Origin: Oenanthe sinensis
Taxonomy: Eukaryota; Streptophyta; Magnoliopsida; Apiales; Apiaceae
Direction: 5' to 3'
DNA length: 64,000 nt
Assembly: GCA_028671895.1 (NCBI GenBank)
Contig: JAPMAC010000221.1
Span: 1,798,001-1,862,000, forward strand
In this document: piece after piece, positions 33,871 through 44,991 of the stretch
Position numbering within the stretch: position 1 is the first letter of the stretch
How the letters are laid out: every line of letters begins with the position of its first letter
Notes under the pieces: model-generated
What the model was told of the DNA's origin: nothing
The model's database searches: none
The model's input: only the letters and a program-made list of their open reading frames with translations
Program-made: the position numbers and the translations under genes

Positions 33871-35325
33871 ATTTGTTATATATGATTATATGATATGTTT
33901 ATATAATCTGAGATATATTATATGTGTTATGTGATAGCATGGTCGATGGTTATGGCCTAAAGACCCATAGTATAGTGGTTTTGATTTATGGTTTTGGTAT
34001 CTAAATACGACTTGCATGTCGTTTATTCATTGTAATTTAATTATCTTGAATGTAACTCGATTTCTTCTTGTAATTTCATTAGAATAGTTTTATTTTTATT
34101 ATTTAATGTAATTATCAATGAAGACTTGCAAGCAAGAAGGCGATCCAAAAAGAGGATGATGGAGTAATGAAGAAAGAAGACATGTAATAGATAGTATTTT
34201 TAAAACCACCATAGACTGACCTTGATAATTCCATTATCTTGGAAAGATCACATAGGATGAGGCCATAACCAAACACGTTTAATTTACGTACATTACATAT
34301 ATGTATATGATTGCATGTATTGGTATGTATGCTTAGATATAATCGAGATGCATGCTTAATATTGATTAATCATGTATGTATTAGATACTACACACATGTC
34401 ATGTTTGCTTAAGAAAGATAAAATCTATAACGATTCAAGATTTTAAAATTGAACAAGCGATCATGAGATTCTTGTGTTTATGAACACGATATTAAATATG
34501 AATTTTCTTTTTCTGATATGGGGAGATTTTGTCAAAAGCGAATTATTAGTTTAATTCGTATGGAAGTTGGGTTTTAAGTGAGACCGCTTGTGACTTCTCC
34601 GACGACCTGGAAATCAATCCATTGACGAATATTGAAATAAATTATTTGATCAAGGAAAAATTGAGAATCTCTTTATGATGGGATCATGATCATTCATATA
34701 AACAATAAAAATCCCTAAATACATATTAAGTTAATCGGATGCCTTCCAATGTTTAATACTCGTCAAGATCTAGATTGAGAAGAAATGGGTTTGCCAAAGC
34801 AAGGTGCTTTTATCAATCATGGGAAGACGTGATAAGTAAGTGTACTTAGTTTGTTGAAACATTGGGTCTAACTTAACTAAATCATCACAATAGGATTGTG
34901 GGTTTAGAGGCATAGAGTTTGGTGAGATTTATTGGATAAATGTGTATAAAGGGTTGTTCCACCAAACTTTCCAAGAGGTATATTTGATATAATTGACAAA
35001 TGTTGTCTACCTAAATAGTCATGTTTTGAGTGTATTAGCCAACGCTATCTTAAAACATTGATGAAATATGGATCTTGGCTCACTAGAAAGATTTAAAGAA
35101 ATGTTTTCCGAATTAATAGTTAGGGCTATTAGTTTGATAAAAAAAAGTGAGAGGTATATGGTGATATACCATAATCACTTAAACATAATTAATATTAAAT
35201 TTGCAATCTAGTTTATTTTATACACTTTAATATTGTAGATATCAAATGATAAATACAAACAACTTCTCTATGCGATCAGTTCTTGAGAAGGACAAGTTGA
35301 CGAGAATATATTTCATTGACTGACA
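33871..35325 (+). other. Decayed E leader/gag region, nothing recognisable
   Basis: Non-coding by inspection: short frames only, AT-rich. It must contain the degraded E gag start, because gag motifs appear just after it, but I cannot place a start codon. Confidence 0.5.
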
Positions 35326-36105
35326 TAGGAGCTTGAGGATCGTCCTCAGACACCACGATGTTAGTCAAATATCTTCCCCTGCTCTTAAAGTTGAAAATGT
35401 AACATGTGCAAATCATAGTGCTTATTGGAAGCAAATTGATGTTGCGGCTGATGTTTCATGTCTCATGCTTGCAAATATGTGTGCTGAGCTTAAGAAGCAA
35501 CACGAGCATATAGATGCTTATGAGACGATTGAGCACAAGATATATTTGAAATAAAAGGGTACTATACACTTACAAGTAGGGAGAGTGAGATCCGGTTACA
35601 CCATATGTTCTAAAGATTATAGGGTATAATGAGTACCTTTGATATTTTGGGTTTCCAGATTGGTCTGGAGACTTAGTTAGATTTGATCTTACAATCTTTG
35701 GACAAATATTATTCTTAGTTTCTTATGAACAATAAAATGAATAAGATTGGTAAAGCACCCATTGAGTTGCTAAGCATGTTGAGAACTGCTGAAAGGAATA
35801 TGATAAATGCATAAACTACTAATATATTGATGGTAAACATAGGGAATGCAAAAGGGAAAGGAAAATGGAAGGGCAAGGAGAAGATTTGATCTAGTTCCGT
35901 TGTCAAACCAAAGTCCAATCCCTAAAGCAGACTCTAAAGTCTGAATGAGGTGTTGATAAAGAAGACGATTGTCGCTTTTGTGGAAAATTGGGAGACTGGA
36001 AATTAAACTGTCATGCTTATTTGGAAGATCTGAAAAAGATGATCAATAAGGGTCAAGCTTCAGGTATCGGGTTGGAATTGGAGTAAAAGTAGTTGTTCTG
36101 GTTAG
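35326..36105 (+). pseudogene. gag: Element E gag remnant
   Basis: Frames at 35333-35554 encode SCLMLANMCAELKKQHEHID, a conserved helix of copia gag (UBN2/Retrotran_gag type). Around 35745-35900 a second piece reads LLSMLRTAERNMINA and a Gly/Lys tract GNAKGKGKWKGKEK. The knuckle CRFCGKLGDWKLNCHAYLED at about 35970-36030 keeps CX2C but has Asp where the His region would normally be GHW. Many stops and shifts separate the pieces, so this is an old pseudogene. Confidence 0.78.
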
Positions 36106-36575
36106 AGGAACTCGTTACTTAACTTTTAGCCTATAAGGAAAATTTAGAACTTGATAATTGTTATAACGTGCTTGCAATTGGAAGAGACATTATTTCACTT
36201 TCTTGTTTGGACAATAAAGGCTTTTTCATTTTAATTAAATAACAATAGTTGTTTATTCTATTTTGATGATGAGGCTTATAATATTGCACAACTAATTAAC
36301 AATTTATATGTTCTAAAGTGACTCAAATCAAATATTACCTTTGGCACTGTTGTTGAGCCAATATTAATGAGAAACGCATTTCCAGAATACATAAGGATGC
36401 ATTCATGGATAAGTTTGATTATGAATTATACAAAAGGATACAAATCTTGGTTTATTTGGCAAAATGACTAGAGCTTCTTTTACCGGACATGGTGAAGGGG
36501 TCATTGAACGGGTATGATTTATACATAGTGATGTATGTGGTCATATGTGTACGATGACAAAAGGTAGATTTTATT
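36106..36575 (+). pseudogene. pol: Element E pol remnant: pre-integrase region and integrase start
   Basis: ENLELDNCYNVLAIGRD with IISLSCLDNKGF (about 36138-36220) matches the end of the copia protease domain. SFTGHGEGVIERV and HSDVCGHMCTMTKGRFY (36478-36570) match the pre-integrase/integrase boundary. The protease active site is not recognisable. Sequence similarity stops near 36575, where the F spacer begins. Confidence 0.72.
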
Positions 36576-36584
36576 AACTTCATA

Positions 36585-36668
36585 AAAATACCCACAATCC
36601 GATAGTTAGCAACTATCGGGATTTTTTTTTGTTTATTTAACTATTGGATCATGCAAAGAAAAGAATAT

Positions 36669-36754
<86 letters not shown>

Positions 36755-37626
36755 ACTATCGGGTCATGCATTTAATTAATTAAAATAAAATACATTTCCG
36801 ATAGTTAACAACTATCGATACATGTAAGTTAATTTTAATTAGAAAATCATTAATAATTGAAATACTGATGATTTAAAAATTAAAATATAACTTGCATTTA
36901 TCAAATAATTTAAAACATGTAAACATATAAATTCGAATTGTCATAAACTTAATTAAATAGAGATTTCTTAAATTAAAAAGTTAATATTCCTAAAATAGAA
37001 TTATTAAAATTTTAATTTAGAAATAACTAAAAATTAAAGATAATTCAATTTGAGTTACACAAGCATACAATAATAACATACATATTAATATATAATACAC
37101 AGGTGGTTGATTGGAGATTTTTGAAAATAAAAAAAAAATTGTTCCATACTCTGTTGCAGTTGTAATTTCCAAAAATTTAAAACCAACCCAATCACAATTC
37201 AATTAATAATAACAGCATACTAAGTAAAATTCAGTCAGATATGCATATTAATACTGAGAATTGTAATTGCTACACATTTTTTCAGTGAGAACCAGTACAT
37301 TAAATAAACAAGTCTGTACAACCAATTTCTCACTAAAAATCACAACTTGTCTGATATAGAATCTCTCAGCCTGATTTCATGAATTGAAATCAACCAATTA
37401 ATTCTAAACCACAGACTGTTATGCTTCTTGTTAACTATAGACAACGATGTAGCAGTTAAATACTTATGCTATATTGATTAATTACCACAAAGCATAACTG
37501 GTATACTTATGATAATTAATATTGATATTCATAAGCCCGAGATTATAGTTGGACTGGAGTTCATAAGTCCTTTGGATATCAAAATTCAATAACTTGTGAA
37601 TCCATACAACTCCTCGCAAACAAAAA
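36585..37626 (-). other. Element F pol-side spacer with AT microsatellite and palindromes
   Basis: CCGATAGTTAGCAACTATCGG (36597-36617, one unit) and CCGATAGTTAACAACTATCG near 36796 flank an (AT)n run of about 80 bp (36668-36749). The rest is A/T-rich and non-coding. The arrangement of motif, dinucleotide run and motif matches the B spacer. Confidence 0.8.
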
Positions 37627-40600
37627 TTAAATTAAATTTAACATCCCTAATTCACTAACCAACCTAGAGAAAGTAGATTCGTCTAGTGGTTTGGTGAAGA
37701 TGTCTGCAAGTTGTTGTTCTGTGGGTACAAAATGCAACTCCACAATTCCATTCATGACATGCTCTCGTATAAAGTGATACCTGATATCAATATGCTTTGT
37801 CCGTGTATGCTGAACCGGATTGTTGGTTATAGCTATGGCACTTGTGTTGTCACAAAATATCGGAATCTTGTTCAACATAAAGCCATAGTCCTGAAATTGG
37901 TTTATCATCCATAGGATCTGAGCACAACAGCTACCAGCTGCGATGTATTCTGCCTCTGCTGTTGAGGTAGACACTGAGTGCTGCTTCTTGCTATACCATG
38001 AGACCAATCTTCTTCCCAAGAATTGACAGCTTTCAGAAGTACTCTTCCTGTCAATCTTACAACCTGCAAAATCTGAGTCTGTATTGCCGATTAGGTCAAA
38101 ACCGGTACCTTTAGGATACCAAATTCCCAAATTTGGAGTACCTTTCAGGTATCTAAAAATTCTTTTGACAGCTATAAGGTGAGACTCTTTTGGGTTAGCT
38201 TGGAACCGTGCACATAAGCAAGTTGAAAACATAATATCTGGCCTACTTGCAGTTAAGTAGAGTAGAGATCCAATCATAGCTCTATAGCTTGTGATGTCGA
38301 CAGATTTACCTGATTTGTCCTCATCAAGCTTTGTGGCAGTTGGCATTGGAGTCTTGGCTGGAGCTGAATCTTCAAGTCCATATTTCTTCATAAGATCTCT
38401 GATGTACTTTGTCTGACAAATGAAGATCCCATCTTTCTTCTGACTCACTTGTAGTCCAAGAAAGAATGTCAGCTCGCCCATCATACTCATCTCGTACCTA
38501 CTTTGCATCAACTTAGCAAATCTCTTGCAATGCTCATCATTAGTAGAACCGAATATTATATCATCAACATATACTTGTACTAATATCATACCATCTTTAT
38601 GCATTTTATGAAAGAGAGTCTTATCTATAACACCTCTGATAAAACCATTTTCAATTAAGAATTCAGATAGTGTTTCATACCATGTCCGAGGTGCCTGCTT
38701 GAGTCCATAAAGAGCTTTAAAAAGGAAGTACCCAAAGTCCATATAATCTTTGTTCTCGAAACCCGGAGGTTGCTCTACATATACTTCTTCTTCCAGCTCC
38801 CCGTTCAGGAATGCACTTTTCACATCCATTTGATAAACTTTAAAGTCTGAATGTGCTGCGAATGCCAAAAGCATCCTGATGGTTTTAAGTCTTGCTACTG
38901 GTGCGTAGGTCTCGTCATAATCTATTCCTTCTTCTTGAGAATACCCCTTAGCAACCAGTCTGGCCTTGTTCCTCGTAACAATGCCATTTTCATCCAACTT
39001 ATTCCTGAATACCCATTTAGTGCCAATCACAGATTTGTCTTTAGGTCTGGGTACCAGTTTCCACACTTTCTGCCTATCAAACTGATTGAGTTCATCTTGC
39101 ATCGCAATCACCCAATCTGGATCTTCTAGAGCATCTTCAACCTTTTTAGGTTCTTCCTCTAATAGAAAACCAGAGTACAGACATTCATTCTCTGTTGCTC
39201 TTCTGGTCCTCACACCACTCTCTGGGTCACCAATGATTAATTCAAAGGGATGATCTCTGTTCCATACCCTTTGTCTAGGCATATTAGCCCTTGATGATTG
39301 TCCTTTTTCGTAGTTGTGTTGAGAGTGACTAGCTGATCCTTCTTCACCTCCCCCTGAGTTGTTGCCTCTATTGTTTGATGATCCTCCAGTTAAGCTAGCA
39401 GGTTCAGAAACAGACTGATGTTCAGATAAATTCTGTGACTGTGACTGTGTGGTATTACCAACACTTCCACTACTTTGCTCTGGATTATCAATATTCGTGT
39501 ATTCATGACTACCAGATGCAACACCAGGTACGTCTTCATCTCCTAAGTAGTATTCTGATAGATTTTCAATTTTCAAAGATTCAGAATCTTTATCTTTTTG
39601 AAGACTTGGGAGTTTGGTGTCGTCAAACGTTACATTAAGGCTTTCAATGACCTTATGAGTTTCAATCACATATACCCTGTACGTCTTCGACTCCATTGAG
39701 TAACCAAGGAAAATCCCTTCATCTGCTTTAGCATCAAACTTGCCCAGATGTTCATCTTTCAATACATAGCATTTTCCACCAAACACATAAAAGTACTTCA
39801 GTGATGGCTTTCTGTTGGTCATAATCTCATAGGATGTCTTTTCTAAGTCTTTGTTGATTAGGGTTCTGTTCTGAGTGTAACAAGCTGTGTTGACTGCCTC
39901 TGCCCAAAAATATGTAGGTAGCATTGACTGGCTTAGCATTGTCCTTGCTGCTTCAATCAAAGTCCTATTTTTCCTTTCTACCACTCCATTCTACTGTGGA
40001 GTTCTTGGGGCTGAGAATTGTCTTGAAATGCCTTGCTCCATGCAGAATTCATTTAGAACTGCATTTCTGAATTCTGTTCCATTATCTGATCTTATTGTCC
40101 GCACAGGCAATCCAGCTTCCAGTTCAGTCTTTTTAATGTGATCGATTACCATTTGAGGTGCTTCATCCTTAGAATGCAAAAACAACACCCACGTGTACTT
40201 GGAGTAGTCGTCGACAATCACTAATGCATATTTCATCTTTGAAACTGACATGACATTAACCGGTCCAAACAGATCCATATGAATCAACTAGAGAGGTTCG
40301 TTGATGCTTGACATGCCCTTACTTCTATGTGATGCCTTCTTTGACTTACCCTTTTCACATGCTTCACAGAGTCCTTCTTTGTAGAATTCCATCTGTGGTA
40401 ACCCTCTCACCAATTCTCTTCTAACTAAAGAATTCATTGCCTTAAAGTTCAGGTGAGATAGTTTTATGTGCCATAACCAACTCAATTCAGAAGATGCTTT
40501 ACTGTAGAAACAACTTGCTTCTCCTCTGCTTGCAGTGTTTAAGTCAGCTACGAACAGATTTCCTTTTCTTACTCCTTTAAGAGCAAGCTTTTCATCTTTC

Positions 40601-40956
40601 CTGTTGGTGATCAGACACTTTTCCTTCCTGAAGTCCACATTATATCCTTTATCTGTAAATTGACTGACGCTCAGCAAGTTGTGCTTCAGACCGTCAATAA
40701 GAGAGATATTTTCAATGATGACATTTCCAACTTCCAAGCTACCATATCCCTTAGTAAATCCTTTGCTGTCATCTCCAAAGGTTACAACTGGGCCGGTCTT
40801 CTCAACCACATTGGTCAGCAGGGACTTGTCTCTTATCATGTGCCTTGAACATCCACTATCCAGAATCCACATGACTTTTTCATTAGTATCTATGCCCTGC
40901 AACCATAAAATGATTAAGGTTTCTTTGGAACACAAACTTGTTTGGGTCCAAGAAAT
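37627..40956 (-). pseudogene. pol: Element F pol, nearly intact: two nonsense codons
   Basis: One minus-strand frame runs from 40956 to 37627, broken only by TAG at 40288-40290 and TAG at 39991-39993. Protease DSGCSRHMIRD is near 40850; WLWHIKLSHLNF near 40470; integrase IRSDNGTEFRNA near 40090 and VERKNRTLIEAART after the second TAG; hinge with NNSGGGEEG near 39350; reverse transcriptase YVDDIIFGSTN near 38550; RNase H ends TEQQLADIFTKPLDE. Both TAG codons stand where relatives have CAG (Gln). The 785-codon part after 39984 is fully open and about normal in length for RT-RNase H. The frame is -1 to gag, with a 43-base overlap. Confidence 0.93.
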
Positions 40957-43418
40957 TTAAAGGTTCTTGCAGATGGTGTAGTAGGTTCAGTTTTCACATC
41001 TTTAAGTTCTACTTTGACTGAACTCGAATCATGTTCCTTTGCCTTGACAGATTTGTCTTTTGGCTTAGGAGATTGAGTCTCCTTCCTAACTTTAGGAGGA
41101 CTAGCAGTCTTTGCCCTTACCTTTTTCTTATTCATGCTTCTTTCTATGCTTATGCAATTACTAGAAGTAGATCCATTCATCAAATTGAAATAAGCATTCA
41201 TAATATTAAAAGCACATGGCATACATCCAGTAATACCACAAGGCAAATGAGAACTATTCATGCTAAACATGTTCTGCACAACAGGAATATTAGATTCTAC
41301 TTTAACCTTATTACATGCATGACTAAGGTGTCTAGCAGAATTGCAATTAGTACACAATTTCCTAGGTGCAGTGGGTGCAGGTGTAGCAGAATTAGCAATT
41401 TTAACACCTACTTTCCCATTCCTATTACTCTTTGACTTGTTCTTGTTACCACCTAATTCAGTTTTAGCAGATTCAGTTTCAACTGGCTCATTAGGTGTAA
41501 CTTCTTCTACATTATTTTCCTCAACTTCTTTCTCTTTTAACTTATCCTCAACAAGCATTTCTTGTTTCCATACGATATTATCTTCGTCTAAGGGTTCTGA
41601 GAGTGGGAGCTTAAAGATAGGATTACTACTCTTCTTAATGACAAAAGGAACATTTTCATTTTCTAATAAAACAGTACTAGAAGCATTGAAAGTTACATTC
41701 CTTTTATCCTTTTTCTTATTCCTTTTATGTTCATCGTAGTCAAAGCCTATACATGTCTTATTATCTAAGCTCTGCTTATCCATTATGTCTTTAGCAATAT
41801 TAGCTGAGTTCTTAAAAGCTTCCAATTTTAACTCTAGCTCAGAAATCTTAGCCATAAGTGTTTTCTCAACCTCTGCATTACAGTTAACCTTATTCTTCAA
41901 ATATTCATTTCTTTCCTTAAGGTTATTAACTGTGATTCCTACAAGCTCTAGTTGTTCCTTTTCATATTCTAGCTTTTTAATCTTCGCAACTAGTCTAACA
42001 TTTTCTCCTTCAGAAGCTAGAATGCTTGTATGAATGTTAAACATCTCTATACTCAAGTCATTAACAGTATTTTTATATATTCAGATAGAGACATATCTAC
42101 AGTGGTGAGAATAGGTACCTGTGATGATGATGGAGATTGTTCTGAAGTGTCTACCATTAATGCAAGATTTCCATATTCTTCTTCTTCAGAATCTGTGTCA
42201 TCCCAGCTTCTACCTTCAACAATGTAAGCCTTGCCTTGTTGTTTTGCAACCAAAGCATCCAATCTCTGTTTCAACTTCTCATTCTCCTTTTTCAACTCAT
42301 CATAGCTTTTCTTCTCGTAGAAACTCTTCTTCTCATAAACCTTCTTGTCTTTTGCTTGTCTCGGTTTCTTACATTCAGTGGCGAAATGCCCTAATTCATT
42401 GCAATTGTAGCACCGGAACTTACTACGGTCTACCATGTTTGACTTGTAACCACCTCTTGAGTTGGATCCCGAAAATGATCCTGTCTTCTGAAATCTGTTA
42501 CCAAAACTTTTCTTATACTTGGGATTCCTTCTGAATCTTATATGCTTGAAACGCCCTGCCAAGTACGCCATAGATTTGTCTTCCATCTCATCAAGCTCTT
42601 CCAATGTATAAAAATCATCTTCCTCTTCAGCTTGTGATTCTGTAGCCATTTCAGCTTCAATGATCAATTCTCCACCAATCTTGGTTTCAATGACCTTTGC
42701 TTCAGAAGTTTTAACTTCATCTGCCACAAGAGCTGTGGTCTTCATTAGTGCTGCACTCTTACTGTCCACTGAGCCGGAACCATAGATAATCAACCTATGT
42801 TCTTGTTCCATTTCATAAGTCTTCAATTTTCCATATAGCTTTTCAAGGGGCATGACATTGAAGTTGTCCCTTTCTCTAATTGAAGAAACTTTATGCTCAA
42901 CATGATGTGGAAGAGTCAACATAAAATTCCTGTTCGTTTCCCTTAACGGATAGTTCTTCCCCTGGATACTCAACTCATTTAATAATTTATTGTACCACTC
43001 AAAAACTTGAGTGATTGTTTCTCCCGGAGTAGATTTGAACGCTTCATATCTTGATGTTAGTATATCCAACCGGTTCTCTTTTACTTCTTCTGTTCCTTCC
43101 ATAATCAGTTCGATGGCACATGTCTTCATCCATTGAGTCAACAATAATCAATTGAAGGTCTATGTCCAATGCAATAATTTCTTTCTCTGTATCAGTGAAC
43201 TCTGTAGAATCCTTTGGAGTAGACCTTTGAGGAACTCTTACTCCGTCCACTGTAGATTCATGAATCATCTTTATTGGTACAAACAGTCCGTTCTCTAAGA
43301 TACCCATGTACAATGGATTTGCAGCCTTAATAAACAGAGTCATCTTCTTTTTCCAGAGATTATAATTCGCTCTATCAAACTGAGGAACCTTAATACTTCC
43401 TATTTTCTGAGAACTCAT
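40914..43418 (-). pseudogene. gag: Element F gag, two frameshifts
   Basis: The start at 43418 gives MSSQKIGSIKVPQFDRANY. After SMDEDMC near 43110 a short deletion shifts the frame and removes the Trp-containing segment present in A and G. The second frame carries the capsid C-terminal part, FRCYNCNELGHFATECKK near 42390 and an acidic block, and ends at 42053. A second shift leads into a coiled coil, the knuckle CTNCNSARHLSHACNK near 41330, the Cys block CGITGCMPCAFN near 41230 and a Lys/Pro-rich tail ending at 40914. Confidence 0.9.
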
Positions 43419-43560
43419 GATATTGAACTTTTCAAAATTATTTAAGGTTCAAAAAATTTCTGAGTGAAATATTTTGAAAATTAAAAAATTCACGAAAAAT
43501 TCCAGAAGCTTAATACTGTGGTCCGAACAATAGATCTTGATTTGTAAACTCAATCAGTAA

Positions 43561-43572
43561 GTTCTAATACCA
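43561..43572 (-). promoter_or_regulatory. Degenerate primer-binding site of element F
   Basis: The minus strand reads TGGTATTAGAAC where the other elements have TGGTATCAGAGC. Two changes of C to T / G to A type weaken the tRNA-Met match. Confidence 0.8.
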
Positions 43573-43574
43573 AT

Positions 43575-44991
43575 TATTAGTCCCAAATATCGTAGAAGGG
43601 GGGTTGAATACGATATTGTCCAATTTTAATTTAATTCGCGGAATGGTTCTTTATGGACTTTATACAGTTCGAACAGTTATATAATCAAACAGGTGATAGG
43701 CAATAACACAACAGTTCGGGGAATATATCTTTTGATTTATATAAATCCTGAGGTGCTCCACAAATCTAATCCTTAGATTAGTTACAGTGATCCACTAGTA
43801 CAGTTACAGTTACAGTTACAAGCTTTAATAAGAACAATCAAAGTAACAACAGCTGATTACAAACTTAATGGCTTCTGTGTTTACTTCTCTTGAATGCTCT
43901 CTGTGTTTTTCTCTTCAATGCTCTCTGTATTTCTCTATCTGTAAACTGAATGAATGAATACCAAAGACGATGCTTTGTTTCCTTTTTGTGTAGACTTTAT
44001 CAACTAACGATACGTGGCTCATTTAGGACCAAGTAAACTAGTTGCTTCTTCATTTCTTTTTATCCTTAAGTATCGGGAACAATTTACTGAGTAATTGTTT
44101 AACCCTCGATGAGTCTGTAGAATAAGTATCGGAGGATTAAAACAATTACTGAAATAAACTCAATTATTCCAAGCTTTAGTAACCATCGAGAAGTGGCTAG
44201 TTTGCTTTTGTTTCTTTTTCCGATAGTTAATAACTATCGCTAATAGGACAAAATAAGCCCTTGAATTATTCACCATCTCTTTTATTTCACCCGATGGTTG
44301 TTAACCATCTGTGAATAAGACAAAATAGTTTTATTAACCATTGGTGAATAAGACGAAATAGCTTGACCAAGTTGACTTCTGGATACAGCTTCTGTAGTCT
44401 CTTTACTTAGCCAATTTCAAACCTAATAAGCCCTTAATATATTTTCTTCCACTGCAACCAAGTCTAATAAATATTTCCTTGATTATTCGAACTTGATTTA
44501 TTCTGAGCTTCATCATATACCACTTCACTTGTTACCCATTTCAGTAAATAGTCAATTCTTCTCATCCATAAATGCAATTCTCAATCTCTTTTGTGCTGAC
44601 GTTTGGTGCAAATGGTCTGGTTCACAAACGACTAACACGATCTTGATCTTCACATCTTCTTTACAATACAATTGACTTTGTTCCTTGTTGATTAGAAGTG
44701 CTTCTAAACTTCACTGGAATCTTCTGTTTTCTCTGTAGTAAAACCTTCTTCATCTTCAGAACCTTTAAACCACTTCAACTTTATTCTTCATTGAGGCTTG
44801 AACATGTTAATGAACTTCTTTCAGTGATCTTCAATGTCTTCAAAGCTTCCTCTAATAATTTAGTCTTTTGTATTCAACTTATTAATGATTCGCAGTCGAT
44901 TCCGTGCTTCATTTTAATATAAGTTACCGACTTGTTGTGTTGAGTTAGTTACCTCGGTTACATGTTACTTTAACGTTACATTTTGCTTTAC
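43575..44991 (-). repeat. 5' LTR of element F (1417 bp)
   Basis: In plus orientation it runs from TATTAGTCCC (TG mutated to TA) to TTTGCTTTACA at 44991. The CCCCCCTTCTACGATA stretch is near the PBS end. U3 has TTCCGATAGTTAATAACTATC near 44218, CCGATGGTTGTTAACCATC near 44289 and related copies between 44060 and 44370. The right terminus abuts the H spacer exactly. Confidence 0.85.

Larger units (their letters stand above)
36585..44991 (-). mobile_element. Element F: SIRE-type Ty1/copia, minus strand, without left LTR
   Basis: Right to left: LTR, degenerate primer site, gag, pol, spacer. The spacer ends in E sequence at about 36580 with no ORF3 and no second LTR. ORF3 of a related element (H) starts instead on the other side of the LTR in opposite orientation. 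The palindrome CGATAGTTAACAACTATCG occurs in both spacer and LTR. Reverse transcriptase and RNase H are the best preserved in the window. Confidence 0.85.

Noticed and set aside
41341..41739. Plus-strand frames of about 130 codons opposite F gag and F LTR
   Set aside because: Antisense shadows of a well supported minus-strand gag.
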